The notes under the pieces were generated by a model. It saw only the letters and a program-made list of their open reading frames with translations, was not told the DNA's origin and did not search any database. From Candidatus Babelota bacterium (lineage in GTDB: Bacteria; Babelota; Babeliae; Babelales; Vermiphilaceae), in the NCBI GenBank assembly GCA_029262595.1, contig JAJCZB010000065.1, positions 1-64,000 of the forward strand: a stretch of 64,000 nucleotides of DNA, in the 5' to 3' direction. Shown here in pieces: positions 41,782 to 51,214 of the stretch. The stretch's first letter is position 1. Each line of letters opens with the position of its first letter. The position numbers were made by a program, and so were the translations under genes.

Positions 41782-43035
41782 ATGAAAAAGAAATTTCTTT
41801 TGATGGCGTTTGCAGTAAGCATCATATTCAATAGCTATTCGGGAGATATCAGCTCTATGCATCACAAGCGATTCAATGAAGTGAGCTTTATCGAGATGCA
41901 CAACATCTCTCGGTACTATGAAAGCGGATGGCCCTATCCATCGCCAACCGGTAATCAAAATCTTTCAGTCTCTCAAGCGCTGGAGTATTCCAAAGCGCAC
42001 GGGGCAATTCTTTCGATAAAAATTCCTGCGCATTGGACGTTTGATTATGGAAATGGGAAGGGCAAAGGGCCGATCATGGCTGCGCACGGAATGTATCGCA
42101 GGACGTTTGATGATGATTACTTTGCAGACGGTAAAAACTTCATTCAAAATGCGATCCATGAAATTGATCAAGAGTTTGCGCGGCTTGCAACTATTCCGGG
42201 AGTTGCACAAGCGATTGCTCCCATGAAAAAAAAATATGATCAGTATAAAGGGATTGTTGATGGATATCTTTATTGGGAAAAACCCATTGCCGATATGGAT
42301 CGCGTTGCGCGGCATGTTACTTTTGGTTCTGATGAGAAAGCTGCAATTGTACCCTTTACTCCCTGCTTGGTAGATCCTTCTGCTCGTCCATATTTGCAGG
42401 TGCTTGCAGAAATAAAACAATTTTTAGATAACGATCGTGATCAGATGGTGATACTAAAAATTGAAAATGTTACGTATGGCACTGATGATATCACACCGCT
42501 TTTTGCGCAGGCCGAGCTTACTGATTATATTCACAAACAAGATAAAAATGCGTTGTGGCCAACCATTGGTGAGCTCATTGCATCCAACAAGCGATTTGTT
42601 CCGTTTATTACGACGCACGTGCCGGAAGATAATCCGTATTTGAATGCAGAAAGTGATTTTATATGGCATACGGGTTGGAATTTTCAAACCAAAGCCGAAT
42701 TACTCGCTGATCACACAGTGCCAACTGATAACCCAAATTATCATCGGTGGATAACGGGTAAACCGATTGCAAATGCACTGTTTCGATTGCCGTGCCATCT
42801 TACGCAGGGCTTTGGCGGGCGCCCGGACTTAGCGGCACAAGTGAATACCAAAGAAGTGATAACGAAGCATATGGAAAATATCGGCGCAGGAAAGCCAACC
42901 TTTTTGGCAATTGATTTTATTGATATTGGTGATGGATTTGAAGTAGTGCGGCAATGGAATGCAGAAAACGATGACGCGCGTAACAATGATGAGCATTCTG
43001 TACAGATGATGTATAAGATGTTTTTCAGACAGTAA
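41782..43035 (+). CDS. Secreted PI-PLC-like phosphodiesterase
   Basis: 417 aa from the ATG at 41782 (GAGGAG upstream). Signal peptide ends NSYSG. The mature part has the TIM-barrel phospholipase C-X layout: EVSFIEMHNISRYYES with the first catalytic His, NQNLSVSQALEYSKAHGAILSIKI, IMAAHG with the second His, VILKIENV, and FLAIDFIDIGDGFEVVRQWN near the end. It should cleave phosphatidylinositol or a similar phosphodiester outside the cell, a plausible attack on host membranes. A large insert separates the His motifs. Exact substrate unknown. Confidence 0.72.
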   Translation: MKKKFLLMAFAVSIIFNSYSGDISSMHHKRFNEVSFIEMHNISRYYESGWPYPSPTGNQNLSVSQALEYSKAHGAILSIKIPAHWTFDYGNGKGKGPIMAAHGMYRRTFDDDYFADGKNFIQNAIHEIDQEFARLATIPGVAQAIAPMKKKYDQYKGIVDGYLYWEKPIADMDRVARHVTFGSDEKAAIVPFTPCLVDPSARPYLQVLAEIKQFLDNDRDQMVILKIENVTYGTDDITPLFAQAELTDYIHKQDKNALWPTIGELIASNKRFVPFITTHVPEDNPYLNAESDFIWHTGWNFQTKAELLADHTVPTDNPNYHRWITGKPIANALFRLPCHLTQGFGGRPDLAAQVNTKEVITKHMENIGAGKPTFLAIDFIDIGDGFEVVRQWNAENDDARNNDEHSVQMMYKMFFRQ

Positions 43036-43039
43036 TGTG

Positions 43040-43076
43040 AATGGCCGCGAGAAAAGATCTTGCGGCCATTTCTATT
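43040..43076 (+). terminator. Intrinsic terminator, repeated cassette copy 2
   Basis: Thirteen-bp stem (43040-43052 / 43058-43070) of the AATGGCC...GGCCATT type, followed by TTCTATT. The T run is weaker than in the other two copies. Confidence 0.7.
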
Positions 43077-43138
43077 GCATAATCAGACTTTTTGATTATT
43101 CTTATGCAATTATTAATTTTTTAAACACAGGGGTATTC

Positions 43139-43585
43139 ATGAAAAAATTATTACTTGCCGCATTACTTGTAACTGGCGGATTGCAAGCAGCCGATGGTGG
43201 TGAAGATGGGCGTCGCCCAGGAACGCCTCCTGCCGGACGCCCTGGCGCTGGAATGGATCAGCTTGCTGCTTTGCAGGCACTACTTGCTGCGCAACAAGGC
43301 GGTGCAGCTGGAGCAGATGTCCAGGATCTAGCAGAGTTAATTGCTGCGTTAGCGGTAGCTGGTGCGGCTGTGGATAGACATGTTGCCGACGGTCAGGGGC
43401 CTCTAGGCGTGCTTGAGATAGTGAGAGTATCGGTCGCTGCTGGCCCTTGTGGGCGCGCGGATTGTACTAGATGTGGAGCAGCTGCCGGTGGTACTACAGG
43501 TTCTCTTGAAGGCCAAGAAACCGAAAGTGCAGGTGGTGCCGCGGATTCTGATTCAGATGGTGATAGTTCTGATAGCGGCGAATAA
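43139..43585 (+). CDS. Small secreted Ala/Gly-rich protein with acidic tail
   Basis: 148 aa. Signal peptide ends LQAAD. The mature part is low-complexity: Gly/Pro/Arg stretch, Ala-rich helices (LAALQALLAAQQ), a Cys trio (CGRADCTRCGAAA) and an acidic Ser/Asp tail (DSDSDGDSSDSGE). AGGGG gives the ribosome site. It is the full-length relative of the mini gene at 41574. Confidence 0.65.
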   Translation: MKKLLLAALLVTGGLQAADGGEDGRRPGTPPAGRPGAGMDQLAALQALLAAQQGGAAGADVQDLAELIAALAVAGAAVDRHVADGQGPLGVLEIVRVSVAAGPCGRADCTRCGAAAGGTTGSLEGQETESAGGAADSDSDGDSSDSGE

Positions 43586-43607
43586 ATAATTTCTGCATAT
43601 AAATGTG

Positions 43608-43641
43608 AATGGCCATGAGAGAAATCTCGTGGCCATTTTTA
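43608..43641 (+). terminator. Intrinsic terminator, repeated cassette copy 3
   Basis: Stem AATGGCCATGAGA (43608-43620) / TCTCGTGGCCATT (43625-43637) followed by TTT. The flank TGCATATAAATGTG is shared with copy 1. Confidence 0.85.
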
Positions 43642-43968
43642 ATGCGTCGGGATTACAACAGTGCTTGGATCGCCAATTAAGAGAGGCCGTTTGCGAGTGG
43701 CATACTTTTTAAGTTGCCACGCGGCAAATAAAATAATAATCACTCTTACTGCTTGGCGTGTATTAATGTTTCGAAGCGAAGCAATCTGGCGTACGATCGC
43801 ATCCTTAAATTTTTGTGGGCAATCCGGGCCGCACTCTAAATAATCTTTTACGAGCTCAGTTATATGCCGATAGCCGCGGGCAAATCGAAATGAGCTGGTT
43901 ACCTTACTGGTAAGAAATAGTGGTGCGCTGAGTATGAGCAATGCCAAGGCGATTGCTAATTTTTTCAT
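43639..43968 (-). CDS. Small membrane protein, unknown function
   Basis: 109 aa from the ATG at 43968 (GGGAAGGG upstream). N-terminal hydrophobic segment (KKLAIALALLILSAPLFL), a helical middle with two Cys (LECGPDCPQKF), and a second hydrophobic helix near 80-92 followed by a basic patch. Probably two membrane segments, or signal plus anchor. No family recognised. Confidence 0.6.
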   Translation of the reverse strand: MKKLAIALALLILSAPLFLTSKVTSSFRFARGYRHITELVKDYLECGPDCPQKFKDAIVRQIASLRNINTRQAVRVIIILFAAWQLKKYATRKRPLLIGDPSTVVIPTH

Positions 43969-44139
43969 AATCCCTTCCCCCGGGTTCAATGCATTATTAC
44001 AGATAGGCTAGCAAGAGAGGCGGTCATAACTCAATAAAAAGGGCTCTAAAGCAGCTTCCAGACTTGAAAAATGGCCTCAATCTGATACCCTAAATACTTC
44101 TTAAGTCCAATATATTTTTCCATTACAATAGGAGTTTCT

Positions 44140-46116
44140 ATGTTATTGCAGGATTATTTTCTGATTTTCGCGGGTACTGCCGTATGTGGATTATTGGTGG
44201 TTGTTGGGCTCATGGCTCGCATCGCATCCATAAAAGTAGACAATGAAAAAGCACGGCGTATTGCCCAGGCAATCAGTGAAGGTGCAATGGCATTTTTAGC
44301 TGAAGAATATCGATTAATTGTTGTAGCAGTAGCTGTAGTTGCTGGAATTCTTTCTTATTTCTTCTCTCCATTATCAGCTGCAGTATTTGCATGCGGATCG
44401 CTTGTTTCTCTGGTTACCGGTTTTCTTGGTATGAAAGCGGCAACCATGGCTAACGTGCGTACTACTATGGCAGCAAAAGATGGCGGCGAGCATGCTGCAT
44501 TTTTAGTTGCGCTTTTTGGTGGTGGCGTTATGGGATTTGCAGTTGCAAGTTTTGGATTAATGGGCGTTGGATCACTTTTCTATCTTTTCTTTGATCGCCC
44601 AGACTTTATTATGCTGCTTACCAGCTTTGGCCTTGGGGGAAGTTTGGTAGCATTCTTCGCTCGTATCGGTGGTGGTATTTATACGAAATCAGCTGATGTT
44701 GGCGCTGACTTGGTGGGTAAAGTAGAAGCAGGTATTCCAGAAGATGATCCGCGTAACCCAGCAGTAATCGCAGATAACGTAGGTGACTGCGTTGGTGATA
44801 CTGCGGGAATGGGTGCTGATATTTATGAATCATATATTGGTGCACTTCTTTCTTCTATTATTTTAGCAATTGCTGCGTATGGCAATTCACTCCCATATGC
44901 AACGCTTCCATTAATGCTTTCTGTATTTGGATTAGGTGGCTCATTGCTTGGATTGCTTTCTAACTTATTTATTAAAACAAATCCTGCAGCAATGCTTCGC
45001 AATGCGACTTATTTTGCAATCGCGTTTCTATTGATTGTTTCTTATTACTATCTGCGCGTATTTGATTTAGAGCAACGACTGTATATCTCTATTTTCTTGG
45101 GATGTATCGCTGGCGTAGTAATCGGATTGATTACTGAGCACTATACAGGCGGTAAGCCAGTGGAAGAGGTAGCAAAAAGTTCTGAGTCTGGAGCAGCTAC
45201 TAATTTGATTGAAGGGCTTTCAGTTGGTATGGAATCAACAGTAGCTCCGGTTATCATTTTGTCTGGCATTGTATTGGTCGCTCACGTTTATGGCGGTGGC
45301 CTTTTTGGTGTATCTCTTGCAGCAGTTTCAATGCTTGCAACAGTTGGTATTACCATGACTGTTGATGCGTATGGGCCGATAGCAGATAATGCAGGCGGTA
45401 TTGCTGAGATGGCTGGCTTTGATCCAAAAGTTCGTGCAATCACTGATAAGCTTGATGCGCTTGGAAATACTACTGCAGCGATGGGTAAAGGATTTGCAAT
45501 TGGTTCAGCGCTTCTTACTGCATTGGCATTGTTTTCTGCATATGCGCTTGAGGCAGGAATTGCCGGCTTGAACTTGCTTGATCCAACAGTACTTGTTGGT
45601 ATCTTCATTGGTGCAACTATACCGTTTATGATTTCTGCACTTACTATGCGTTCAGTGGGACGTGCAGCATTGCAGATGGTACTTGAAGTTCGCCGACAAT
45701 TTAAAGAAATTGCGGGTCTCATGGAAGGTAAAGCGGAGCCGGATTACAAGCGATGCGTAATGATCAGTACAAAAGCTTCGTTGCGTGAAATGGTCTTGCC
45801 GGGAGTGATTACTGTTTCTCTGCCGATTTTAATGAAGTATACCCTGGGCGTGACTGCATTGGGCGGCTTTTTAGTTGGTGCAACGGTTGTGGGTGTATTA
45901 ATGGCGCTTATGATGGCTAATGCTGGCGGTGCATGGGATAATGCTAAGAAGTATATCGAGGCAGGGCACTTAGGCGGTAAAGGATCAGAAGCGCATAAAG
46001 CGGCAGTAATTGGTGATACTGTTGGAGATCCATTTAAAGATACATCTGGCCCAGCATTGAATATTTTGATCAAATTAATGTCGATCGTATCATTGCTGCT
46101 TGTTTTAATTGGCTAA
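44140..46116 (+). CDS. hppA: Membrane-bound pyrophosphatase (ion-pumping)
   Basis: Uses pyrophosphate to pump H+ (or Na+) out of the cell, conserving energy from biosynthesis. About 16 membrane helices, 658 aa. Catalytic loops: YTKSADVGADLVGKVEAGIP, DDPRNPAVIADNVGDCVGD, VDAYGPIADNAGGIAEM and DTVGDPFKDTSGPALN. The residue after GNTT is Ala (GNTTAAMGKG), as in K+-dependent enzymes. TAGGAG precedes the ATG. Fits a bacterium with limited ATP supply. Confidence 0.96.
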   Translation: MLLQDYFLIFAGTAVCGLLVVVGLMARIASIKVDNEKARRIAQAISEGAMAFLAEEYRLIVVAVAVVAGILSYFFSPLSAAVFACGSLVSLVTGFLGMKAATMANVRTTMAAKDGGEHAAFLVALFGGGVMGFAVASFGLMGVGSLFYLFFDRPDFIMLLTSFGLGGSLVAFFARIGGGIYTKSADVGADLVGKVEAGIPEDDPRNPAVIADNVGDCVGDTAGMGADIYESYIGALLSSIILAIAAYGNSLPYATLPLMLSVFGLGGSLLGLLSNLFIKTNPAAMLRNATYFAIAFLLIVSYYYLRVFDLEQRLYISIFLGCIAGVVIGLITEHYTGGKPVEEVAKSSESGAATNLIEGLSVGMESTVAPVIILSGIVLVAHVYGGGLFGVSLAAVSMLATVGITMTVDAYGPIADNAGGIAEMAGFDPKVRAITDKLDALGNTTAAMGKGFAIGSALLTALALFSAYALEAGIAGLNLLDPTVLVGIFIGATIPFMISALTMRSVGRAALQMVLEVRRQFKEIAGLMEGKAEPDYKRCVMISTKASLREMVLPGVITVSLPILMKYTLGVTALGGFLVGATVVGVLMALMMANAGGAWDNAKKYIEAGHLGGKGSEAHKAAVIGDTVGDPFKDTSGPALNILIKLMSIVSLLLVLIG

Positions 46117-46140
46117 TATTTTCGCATATAAGTAATAGGA

Positions 46141-46170
46141 AGGGGCTCACATTGTGAGTCCCTTTTTTTT
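46141..46170 (+). terminator. Intrinsic terminator after hppA
   Basis: Stem AGGGGCTCAC / GTGAGTCCCT with 3-nt loop and eight T. Confidence 0.88.
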
Positions 46171-46247
46171 AACTCTTGCACCCGATCTTTTCGCTGTGAT
46201 ACGGTGAAGCAATCAAAGTGAACCATGGCGAGGGGTTAGGGGGACTT

Positions 46248-47492
46248 ATGGATGGTTACGCTAGGCAGCTGCGCTCGTGTGCTGCCTTTCTTTTACTCTG
46301 TATGAATGCAAGTATCTTACCATTTCAACTCGGCATAGAGAATCTATCTGCTCCCGCGCGCAGAGCGCTTGTTGCTGATGGGGCGCTTGCTCCTCGAGTT
46401 GGTCTTATTAGTAATCAGACAGCGCTTGATCAATCAGGCAGGCGCACCGTTGACGTTTTAAAACAAGAAGGCATGCGCATCGCGTATATTCTTGCGCCTG
46501 AACACGGCTTTGATGGAAAGGCGCTCGCGGGCAAACCGATACGTAATGGTGTTGATGAAAAAACAGGCATTCCGATTGTAACGGTATATGGACGAGGCGG
46601 TGATTATACGATTGCCGGCAAACGAATTGATCCTGCCATTATGAAACAGTTGGATGCAGTGCTCTACGATATTCAAGATTCAGGCATGCGGCATTATACC
46701 TATATTTCTACATTATTGTGCGCGCTTGAAGCCGCGGCAGAGCATGGCAAGCCACTGTATGTTTTTGATCGCCCAAATTTGTTGGGGGGTAATATTGAGG
46801 GGCCGCTGGTAGATCCGGAACTCAAGTCGTTTATATCGATTGCTCCTATTGCCTTGCGACATGGGATGACAGTGGGAGAACTAGCGCGTTATTTTAATGC
46901 GCATGTTTTGCAAAAGCCAGCAGCTTTGCATGTAATTCCGCTTACTCATTTTAATCGTATTATGCGCGTTCCCTTTTTGAATGCGCTTTCTCCTAATTTG
47001 CCGACGCGGCAATCGGTCTATGGGTATAGTTTTTTAGGAATAGTGGGAGAAGTGAAACCCTTTCATGTAGGGGTTGGGTCTGAGCGGGCGTTTCAGGTGA
47101 TTATGCTTCCTGATGCGTTATCATTTCCTTCGCTTGAATGGAGAAAGCTCTCTGCATTGCTCAAGGAATATGGCATTCACTCGTGCCATGAAACAATGCT
47201 CAAAAGAGATGAGCCACATACTGGGTTGCGTTTGAGCTTTCCCGACAACGCTCAATTTTCTTCGTTTGCACTTTTGATCAAGCTGCTCTCGTTTTTTAAA
47301 AAACGCGGTATTACTTTTTCTTTTTCACCTACCTTTGATAAAGCAGTTGGGACTCCACTGCTCAGAAAATGGTGCCAGGGGGAGAGTTTGATTGATCCGT
47401 TAATCAATCAGGTGAAGGCAGACTTGCAAGGATTTTATAAAAAAGCTCAAGAGTGCTTCTTATATCACCCCCATCCAACGATTAAGACATAA
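46248..47492 (+). CDS. namZ: Exported DUF1343 protein, NamZ-like exo-beta-N-acetylmuramidase
   Basis: 414 aa from the ATG at 46248, with AGGGGG upstream; a GTG 30 bp earlier is less likely. Signal peptide of about 25 residues (AAFLLLCMNASI). DUF1343 motifs: VGLISNQTALDQSGRRTVDVL, APEHGFDGKALAG, YDIQDSGMRHYTYI, FDRPNLLGG and LRHGMTVGELARYFN. Family members release N-acetylmuramic acid from peptidoglycan fragments. Probably used for wall recycling or digestion outside the membrane. Confidence 0.87.
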   Translation: MDGYARQLRSCAAFLLLCMNASILPFQLGIENLSAPARRALVADGALAPRVGLISNQTALDQSGRRTVDVLKQEGMRIAYILAPEHGFDGKALAGKPIRNGVDEKTGIPIVTVYGRGGDYTIAGKRIDPAIMKQLDAVLYDIQDSGMRHYTYISTLLCALEAAAEHGKPLYVFDRPNLLGGNIEGPLVDPELKSFISIAPIALRHGMTVGELARYFNAHVLQKPAALHVIPLTHFNRIMRVPFLNALSPNLPTRQSVYGYSFLGIVGEVKPFHVGVGSERAFQVIMLPDALSFPSLEWRKLSALLKEYGIHSCHETMLKRDEPHTGLRLSFPDNAQFSSFALLIKLLSFFKKRGITFSFSPTFDKAVGTPLLRKWCQGESLIDPLINQVKADLQGFYKKAQECFLYHPHPTIKT

Positions 47493-47514
47493 AAAGGGCG
47501 GGAAAATCCCGCCC
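47491..47514 (-). terminator. Intrinsic terminator for the thioredoxin gene
   Basis: On the minus strand, GGGCGGGA / TCCCGCCC hairpin followed by five T. On the plus strand it starts at the namZ stop and lacks a T run. Confidence 0.7.
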
Positions 47515-47546
47515 CTCACGTTTATCACACCATCAACTCGTATGTA

Positions 47547-48158
47547 TTATGCGCCGAAGAATCCTTTAATCGCATCCACAACAGTAGTAAAAAATCCAAC
47601 TATTTTCATGAAGATCATCATGACAATATTTTTAACCGCCTCAAATATTCGAACAAAAATATTTGGCTCTGCTGCAGGTGCAGGTGGAGCAACTTCCGCA
47701 TCAACGACGATTTCTTCCATCATTGCCGGAGTGATCTCTGCAGACTGATCATTCTGCGCGAGCTGGAAGTTTTTGCGGAGATTTTCTCGCAAGTGATCTT
47801 TAAAGGCCGGCATGTTTTGGACGCCAATCTCTTCAACTTTTTTATTTCCGCCTTCAAGGTATACAAAGGTAGGGACTCCAACGATGCCATTTTGCTTGCT
47901 GATGCCATCCAGCTTATCTACATCAACTTGTGCAAAGGCAACTTGCTCAAATTCTTTCTCAGCTGCGAGCTCTTGATACGGCTGATTAATATTGTTACAT
48001 ACACTGCACCATCCGGCAGAAAACTCAACAACCATGTTTTTGTTATTTTTCATTGCCTGCTGGAATTGTGTTTCATCTGCAATTTGAATGACTTTTGCTT
48101 GAATAGCAGCTCCAGAGAGTGCTGCAAGCAAAAGAGCATATGGTAATATACGGTTCAT
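47547..48158 (-). CDS. Exported thioredoxin-like protein with C-terminal amphipathic/membrane region
   Basis: 203 aa from the ATG at 48158 (AAAGGAGAG upstream). Signal peptide ends IQAK. Thioredoxin domain with active site GWCSVCNN (CxxC = CSVC) and cis-Pro in VGVPTFVYLEGG. After an acidic linker and Ala/Pro stretch, the last 45 residues are hydrophobic and aromatic (IFEAVKNIVMMIFMKIVGFFTTVVDAIKGFFG), probably lying in or on the membrane. Likely handles disulfides of exported Cys-rich proteins. Confidence 0.85.
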   Translation of the reverse strand: MNRILPYALLLAALSGAAIQAKVIQIADETQFQQAMKNNKNMVVEFSAGWCSVCNNINQPYQELAAEKEFEQVAFAQVDVDKLDGISKQNGIVGVPTFVYLEGGNKKVEEIGVQNMPAFKDHLRENLRKNFQLAQNDQSAEITPAMMEEIVVDAEVAPPAPAAEPNIFVRIFEAVKNIVMMIFMKIVGFFTTVVDAIKGFFGA

Positions 48159-48637
48159 AAGGCTCTCCTTTTTTCGAGGTTTCTTTTTTCGCCTTGATTC
48201 TAGCACATATCAATTTCGCATATCAATCCAAATTTTCTGATAGATGTTAAATATGGATTTGATCTCGTATGATTGACTCATAATGATTTATTTCAGTGGA
48301 TTTGGATAGAGAAAACAATCTCTATCAGTTGTCCCAGGCGCGCCTTTGCAAGGGTTGCGGACTGCGTTGTTATTTTATTCAATAAGAAATAAAACGAGTG
48401 AGTTAATATTAAAAAAATGAAGAATAAGTTTTTCTAAAATCTTTTGTAAAAACTGTTTGATTAAGCTTTTTTTACTGGTTACATTAATCTATGAACAGAG
48501 TTGTATAATTTTCTTATAGTCACATTTTCCAAAATCCATTTAAGTGCGTTTGGTTGTGGGATGCAACCTAAAAAAGAGAGCCGTTGAGAAATAACCGGAG
48601 GGGATAATGCACCCCAAAATAAAAAAAAGGATGTTTT
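48159..48637 (+). other. AT-rich leader region of nrdAB
   Basis: About 480 bp without a gene. TATAAT at 48504-48509 is a candidate -10 box, giving a leader of about 120 nt with small hairpins: GGTTG...CAACC (48551-48567) and GGGG...CCCC (48600-48615), before the AAAGG site of nrdA. No known riboswitch consensus was recognised. Confidence 0.4.
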
Positions 48638-51193
48638 ATGAGTAATCGCATAGATGAACGAAAGGACCTTATGAACGACGCTCCATCGACCTTAGATCTT
48701 GCCTCAACGTACAGTGAAAACTCGCATGAAAATGCGCCAGTTTCATTTCGGGTTACCCAAAGAGATGGCTCGCTTGTGCCATTTGATATGGATTTGATTA
48801 AACGCTCAATTGCATGGGCCCAGGCAGGATGGCAAGAAGATACTGATATAGCATTGCTTTCTGATGAAATAGTGCGCAATTGCTTTGATAAAATTACGCC
48901 ATCAGAAATTTCGGATGCAATGATTATGTCTTGCGTAGCGTTTATTGAACGGGACCCTGCGTATGGCTATGTGGCTGCGCGACTTGTTTTTAAAAAATTA
49001 TTCCGCGAAGTTACTCAGGTATCAGTTTTGCAATCAGACGTTGATCATGTCTATTGCCAGCATTTTAAAAAGGGAATTACACAGGGCGTTGAGCAGAAAA
49101 TTTTTGATGCACGATTTGCTGATTTTGATCTTGAGCGGCTCGCATTAAGCCTTGTGCCAGAGCGCGATCATCTTTTTGATTATATGGGATTGCGTACATT
49201 GTATGAGCGCTATTTTACCAAAGATGATGATGGGCAATATCTTGAGCTGCCGCAAGTATTCTGGATGCGCGTGGCGATGGGATTATCGATTGAAGAGCAG
49301 AATAAAACTGAAAAAGCGATTGAGTTTTATCATTTGATTTCTCAATTGCAGTATGTGCCAAGTACTCCTACGTTGTTGCACAGTGGATTAAAGCGTGCCC
49401 AGTTGAGCTCGTGCTTTTTGGCAACGGTGACTGATGATTTACATCATATTTTTAAATGTATTGGTGATTGTGCGCAAATGGCAAAATGGTCTGGTGGCGT
49501 TGCATACGACTGGACAAACATTCGTGCGTGTGGCTCATGGGTTAAAAGTATTAAGACAGAAAGCCAAGGCGTCATCCCTTATCTTAAAGTTGCCAATGAT
49601 ACGATTGCATCGATTAATCGAAGTGGTCGCCGTCGTGGTGCGGGGGTAGTGTACTTAGAAAGTTGGCATTTGGAGGTGGAAGATTTTGTTGATCTGCGCA
49701 GAAACACGGGCGATGAGCGTCGGCGTACGCATGATATGAATACGGCAAATTGGGTGCCAGATCTTTTTATGAAACGCATGATTGCAGATGGGGATTGGAC
49801 ATTATTCTCTCCTGATGAAGTGCCTGAGCTGCATAGCCTGTATGGCGCTGCATTTGAAAAGCGTTACCAAGAGTATGAGCAAAAAGCGCGCGATGGGCAG
49901 ATGAAGTTGCATAAGGTAATCAAGGCAAAAGATTTATGGCGAAAGATGCTTACTCGTTTATTTGAAACGGGCCATCCATGGATCACATTTAAAGATGCGT
50001 GTAATGTGCGCTCGCCGCAAGATCATGCCGGGGTGGTACACAGCTCTAATCTATGCACAGAAATTACGCTCAATACCTCAAAAGATGAAACGGCGGTTTG
50101 TAATTTAGGCTCGGTTAATCTATCTCGGCACGTGGTGAAGGGTGCGATTGATTACGACTTGCTTGCACAGACAGTCCAAACAGCAATTCGTATGCTTGAT
50201 AATGTTATTGATATTAATTTTTATCCAACAGATGAAGGCAAGACGTCTAACTTGCGACATCGGCCAATTGGGCTGGGCGTTATGGGCTTTCAAGACGCGC
50301 TGTATAAATTGAACGTGGCATTCGATGATGAAAAAGCTATTGATATTGCCGATGAAGTAATGGAGTTCATCTCATACAATGCAATCATGACGTCTTCAAA
50401 GCTGGCAAAAGAGCGCGGCGCGTACTCTTCATTCAAGGGTTCTAAGTGGGATCGTAATATTTTCCCAGTAGATACGTTGGATCTTTTAGAAAAAGAGCGG
50501 GGCGAGTCTCTTACTCTTACCAAGCGATCAGGCAAGTTGGATTGGGCACCCGTTCGAGAGCACGTCCAAAAGCATGGTATGCGTAATTCAAATACAATGG
50601 CGATTGCGCCGACGGCAACTATCTCTACCATTGCTCACTGTATCCCGTGTATTGAGCCGATCTATAAAAACATTTATGTAAAAGCAAACATGACGGGTGA
50701 GTTTACCGTTGTGAATAAATATTTAATTGAAGACTTAAAGCAGCGTGGTCTTTGGGATCAAGATATGCTTGATCAAATTAAATATTATGATGGTAACTTG
50801 CAGCAAGTGAGCCGTATTCCGCAGCAGCTAAGAGATAAATATAAAGAAGTGTTTGAAATTGATCCGCATCATCTTGTACGCATAACGGCAGCGCGTGGAA
50901 AATGGATTGATCAAAGCCAGTCGCACAACGTCTTTATGAGAGGTGTATCGGGCAAGCTTCTGAGTGATATTTATATTGCAGGATGGAAAGCTGGCTTGAA
51001 AACATTCTATTACTTACGTACACTAGGCGCCAGTCAGATTGAAAAATCAACGTTGGATGCAAAGAAATTTGGGTTTACGCAAAAACGCCCAACCGTAGAA
51101 GAAACTCCTGTAGAAGCATCAAGCGATGGGCCGGATTTATCACAAGTAAAAGCATGCTCGATTGAAAATGAAGATTGTGAGTCGTGCCAATAA
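48638..51193 (+). CDS. nrdA: Ribonucleoside-diphosphate reductase, large subunit (class I)
   Basis: Reduces ribonucleotides to deoxyribonucleotides. An N-terminal ATP-cone (about 35-120: RDGSLVPFDMDLIKRSIAWA) allows dATP control. Catalytic parts: LKRAQLSSCFL and VCNLGSVNLS (redox Cys pair), NLCTEITLN (radical Cys and Glu), PTATIS phosphate site. C-terminal EDCESCQ is the swinging dithiol. 851 aa. nrdB follows 21 bp later. Confidence 0.96.
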   Translation: MSNRIDERKDLMNDAPSTLDLASTYSENSHENAPVSFRVTQRDGSLVPFDMDLIKRSIAWAQAGWQEDTDIALLSDEIVRNCFDKITPSEISDAMIMSCVAFIERDPAYGYVAARLVFKKLFREVTQVSVLQSDVDHVYCQHFKKGITQGVEQKIFDARFADFDLERLALSLVPERDHLFDYMGLRTLYERYFTKDDDGQYLELPQVFWMRVAMGLSIEEQNKTEKAIEFYHLISQLQYVPSTPTLLHSGLKRAQLSSCFLATVTDDLHHIFKCIGDCAQMAKWSGGVAYDWTNIRACGSWVKSIKTESQGVIPYLKVANDTIASINRSGRRRGAGVVYLESWHLEVEDFVDLRRNTGDERRRTHDMNTANWVPDLFMKRMIADGDWTLFSPDEVPELHSLYGAAFEKRYQEYEQKARDGQMKLHKVIKAKDLWRKMLTRLFETGHPWITFKDACNVRSPQDHAGVVHSSNLCTEITLNTSKDETAVCNLGSVNLSRHVVKGAIDYDLLAQTVQTAIRMLDNVIDINFYPTDEGKTSNLRHRPIGLGVMGFQDALYKLNVAFDDEKAIDIADEVMEFISYNAIMTSSKLAKERGAYSSFKGSKWDRNIFPVDTLDLLEKERGESLTLTKRSGKLDWAPVREHVQKHGMRNSNTMAIAPTATISTIAHCIPCIEPIYKNIYVKANMTGEFTVVNKYLIEDLKQRGLWDQDMLDQIKYYDGNLQQVSRIPQQLRDKYKEVFEIDPHHLVRITAARGKWIDQSQSHNVFMRGVSGKLLSDIYIAGWKAGLKTFYYLRTLGASQIEKSTLDAKKFGFTQKRPTVEETPVEASSDGPDLSQVKACSIENEDCESCQ

Positions 51194-51214
51194 ACACATT
51201 CAAGAGGATACGCT

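Noticed and set aside
43975-44000. tRNA T-arm-like GGGTTCAATGC
   Set aside because: No matching acceptor, D or anticodon stems could be built around it.
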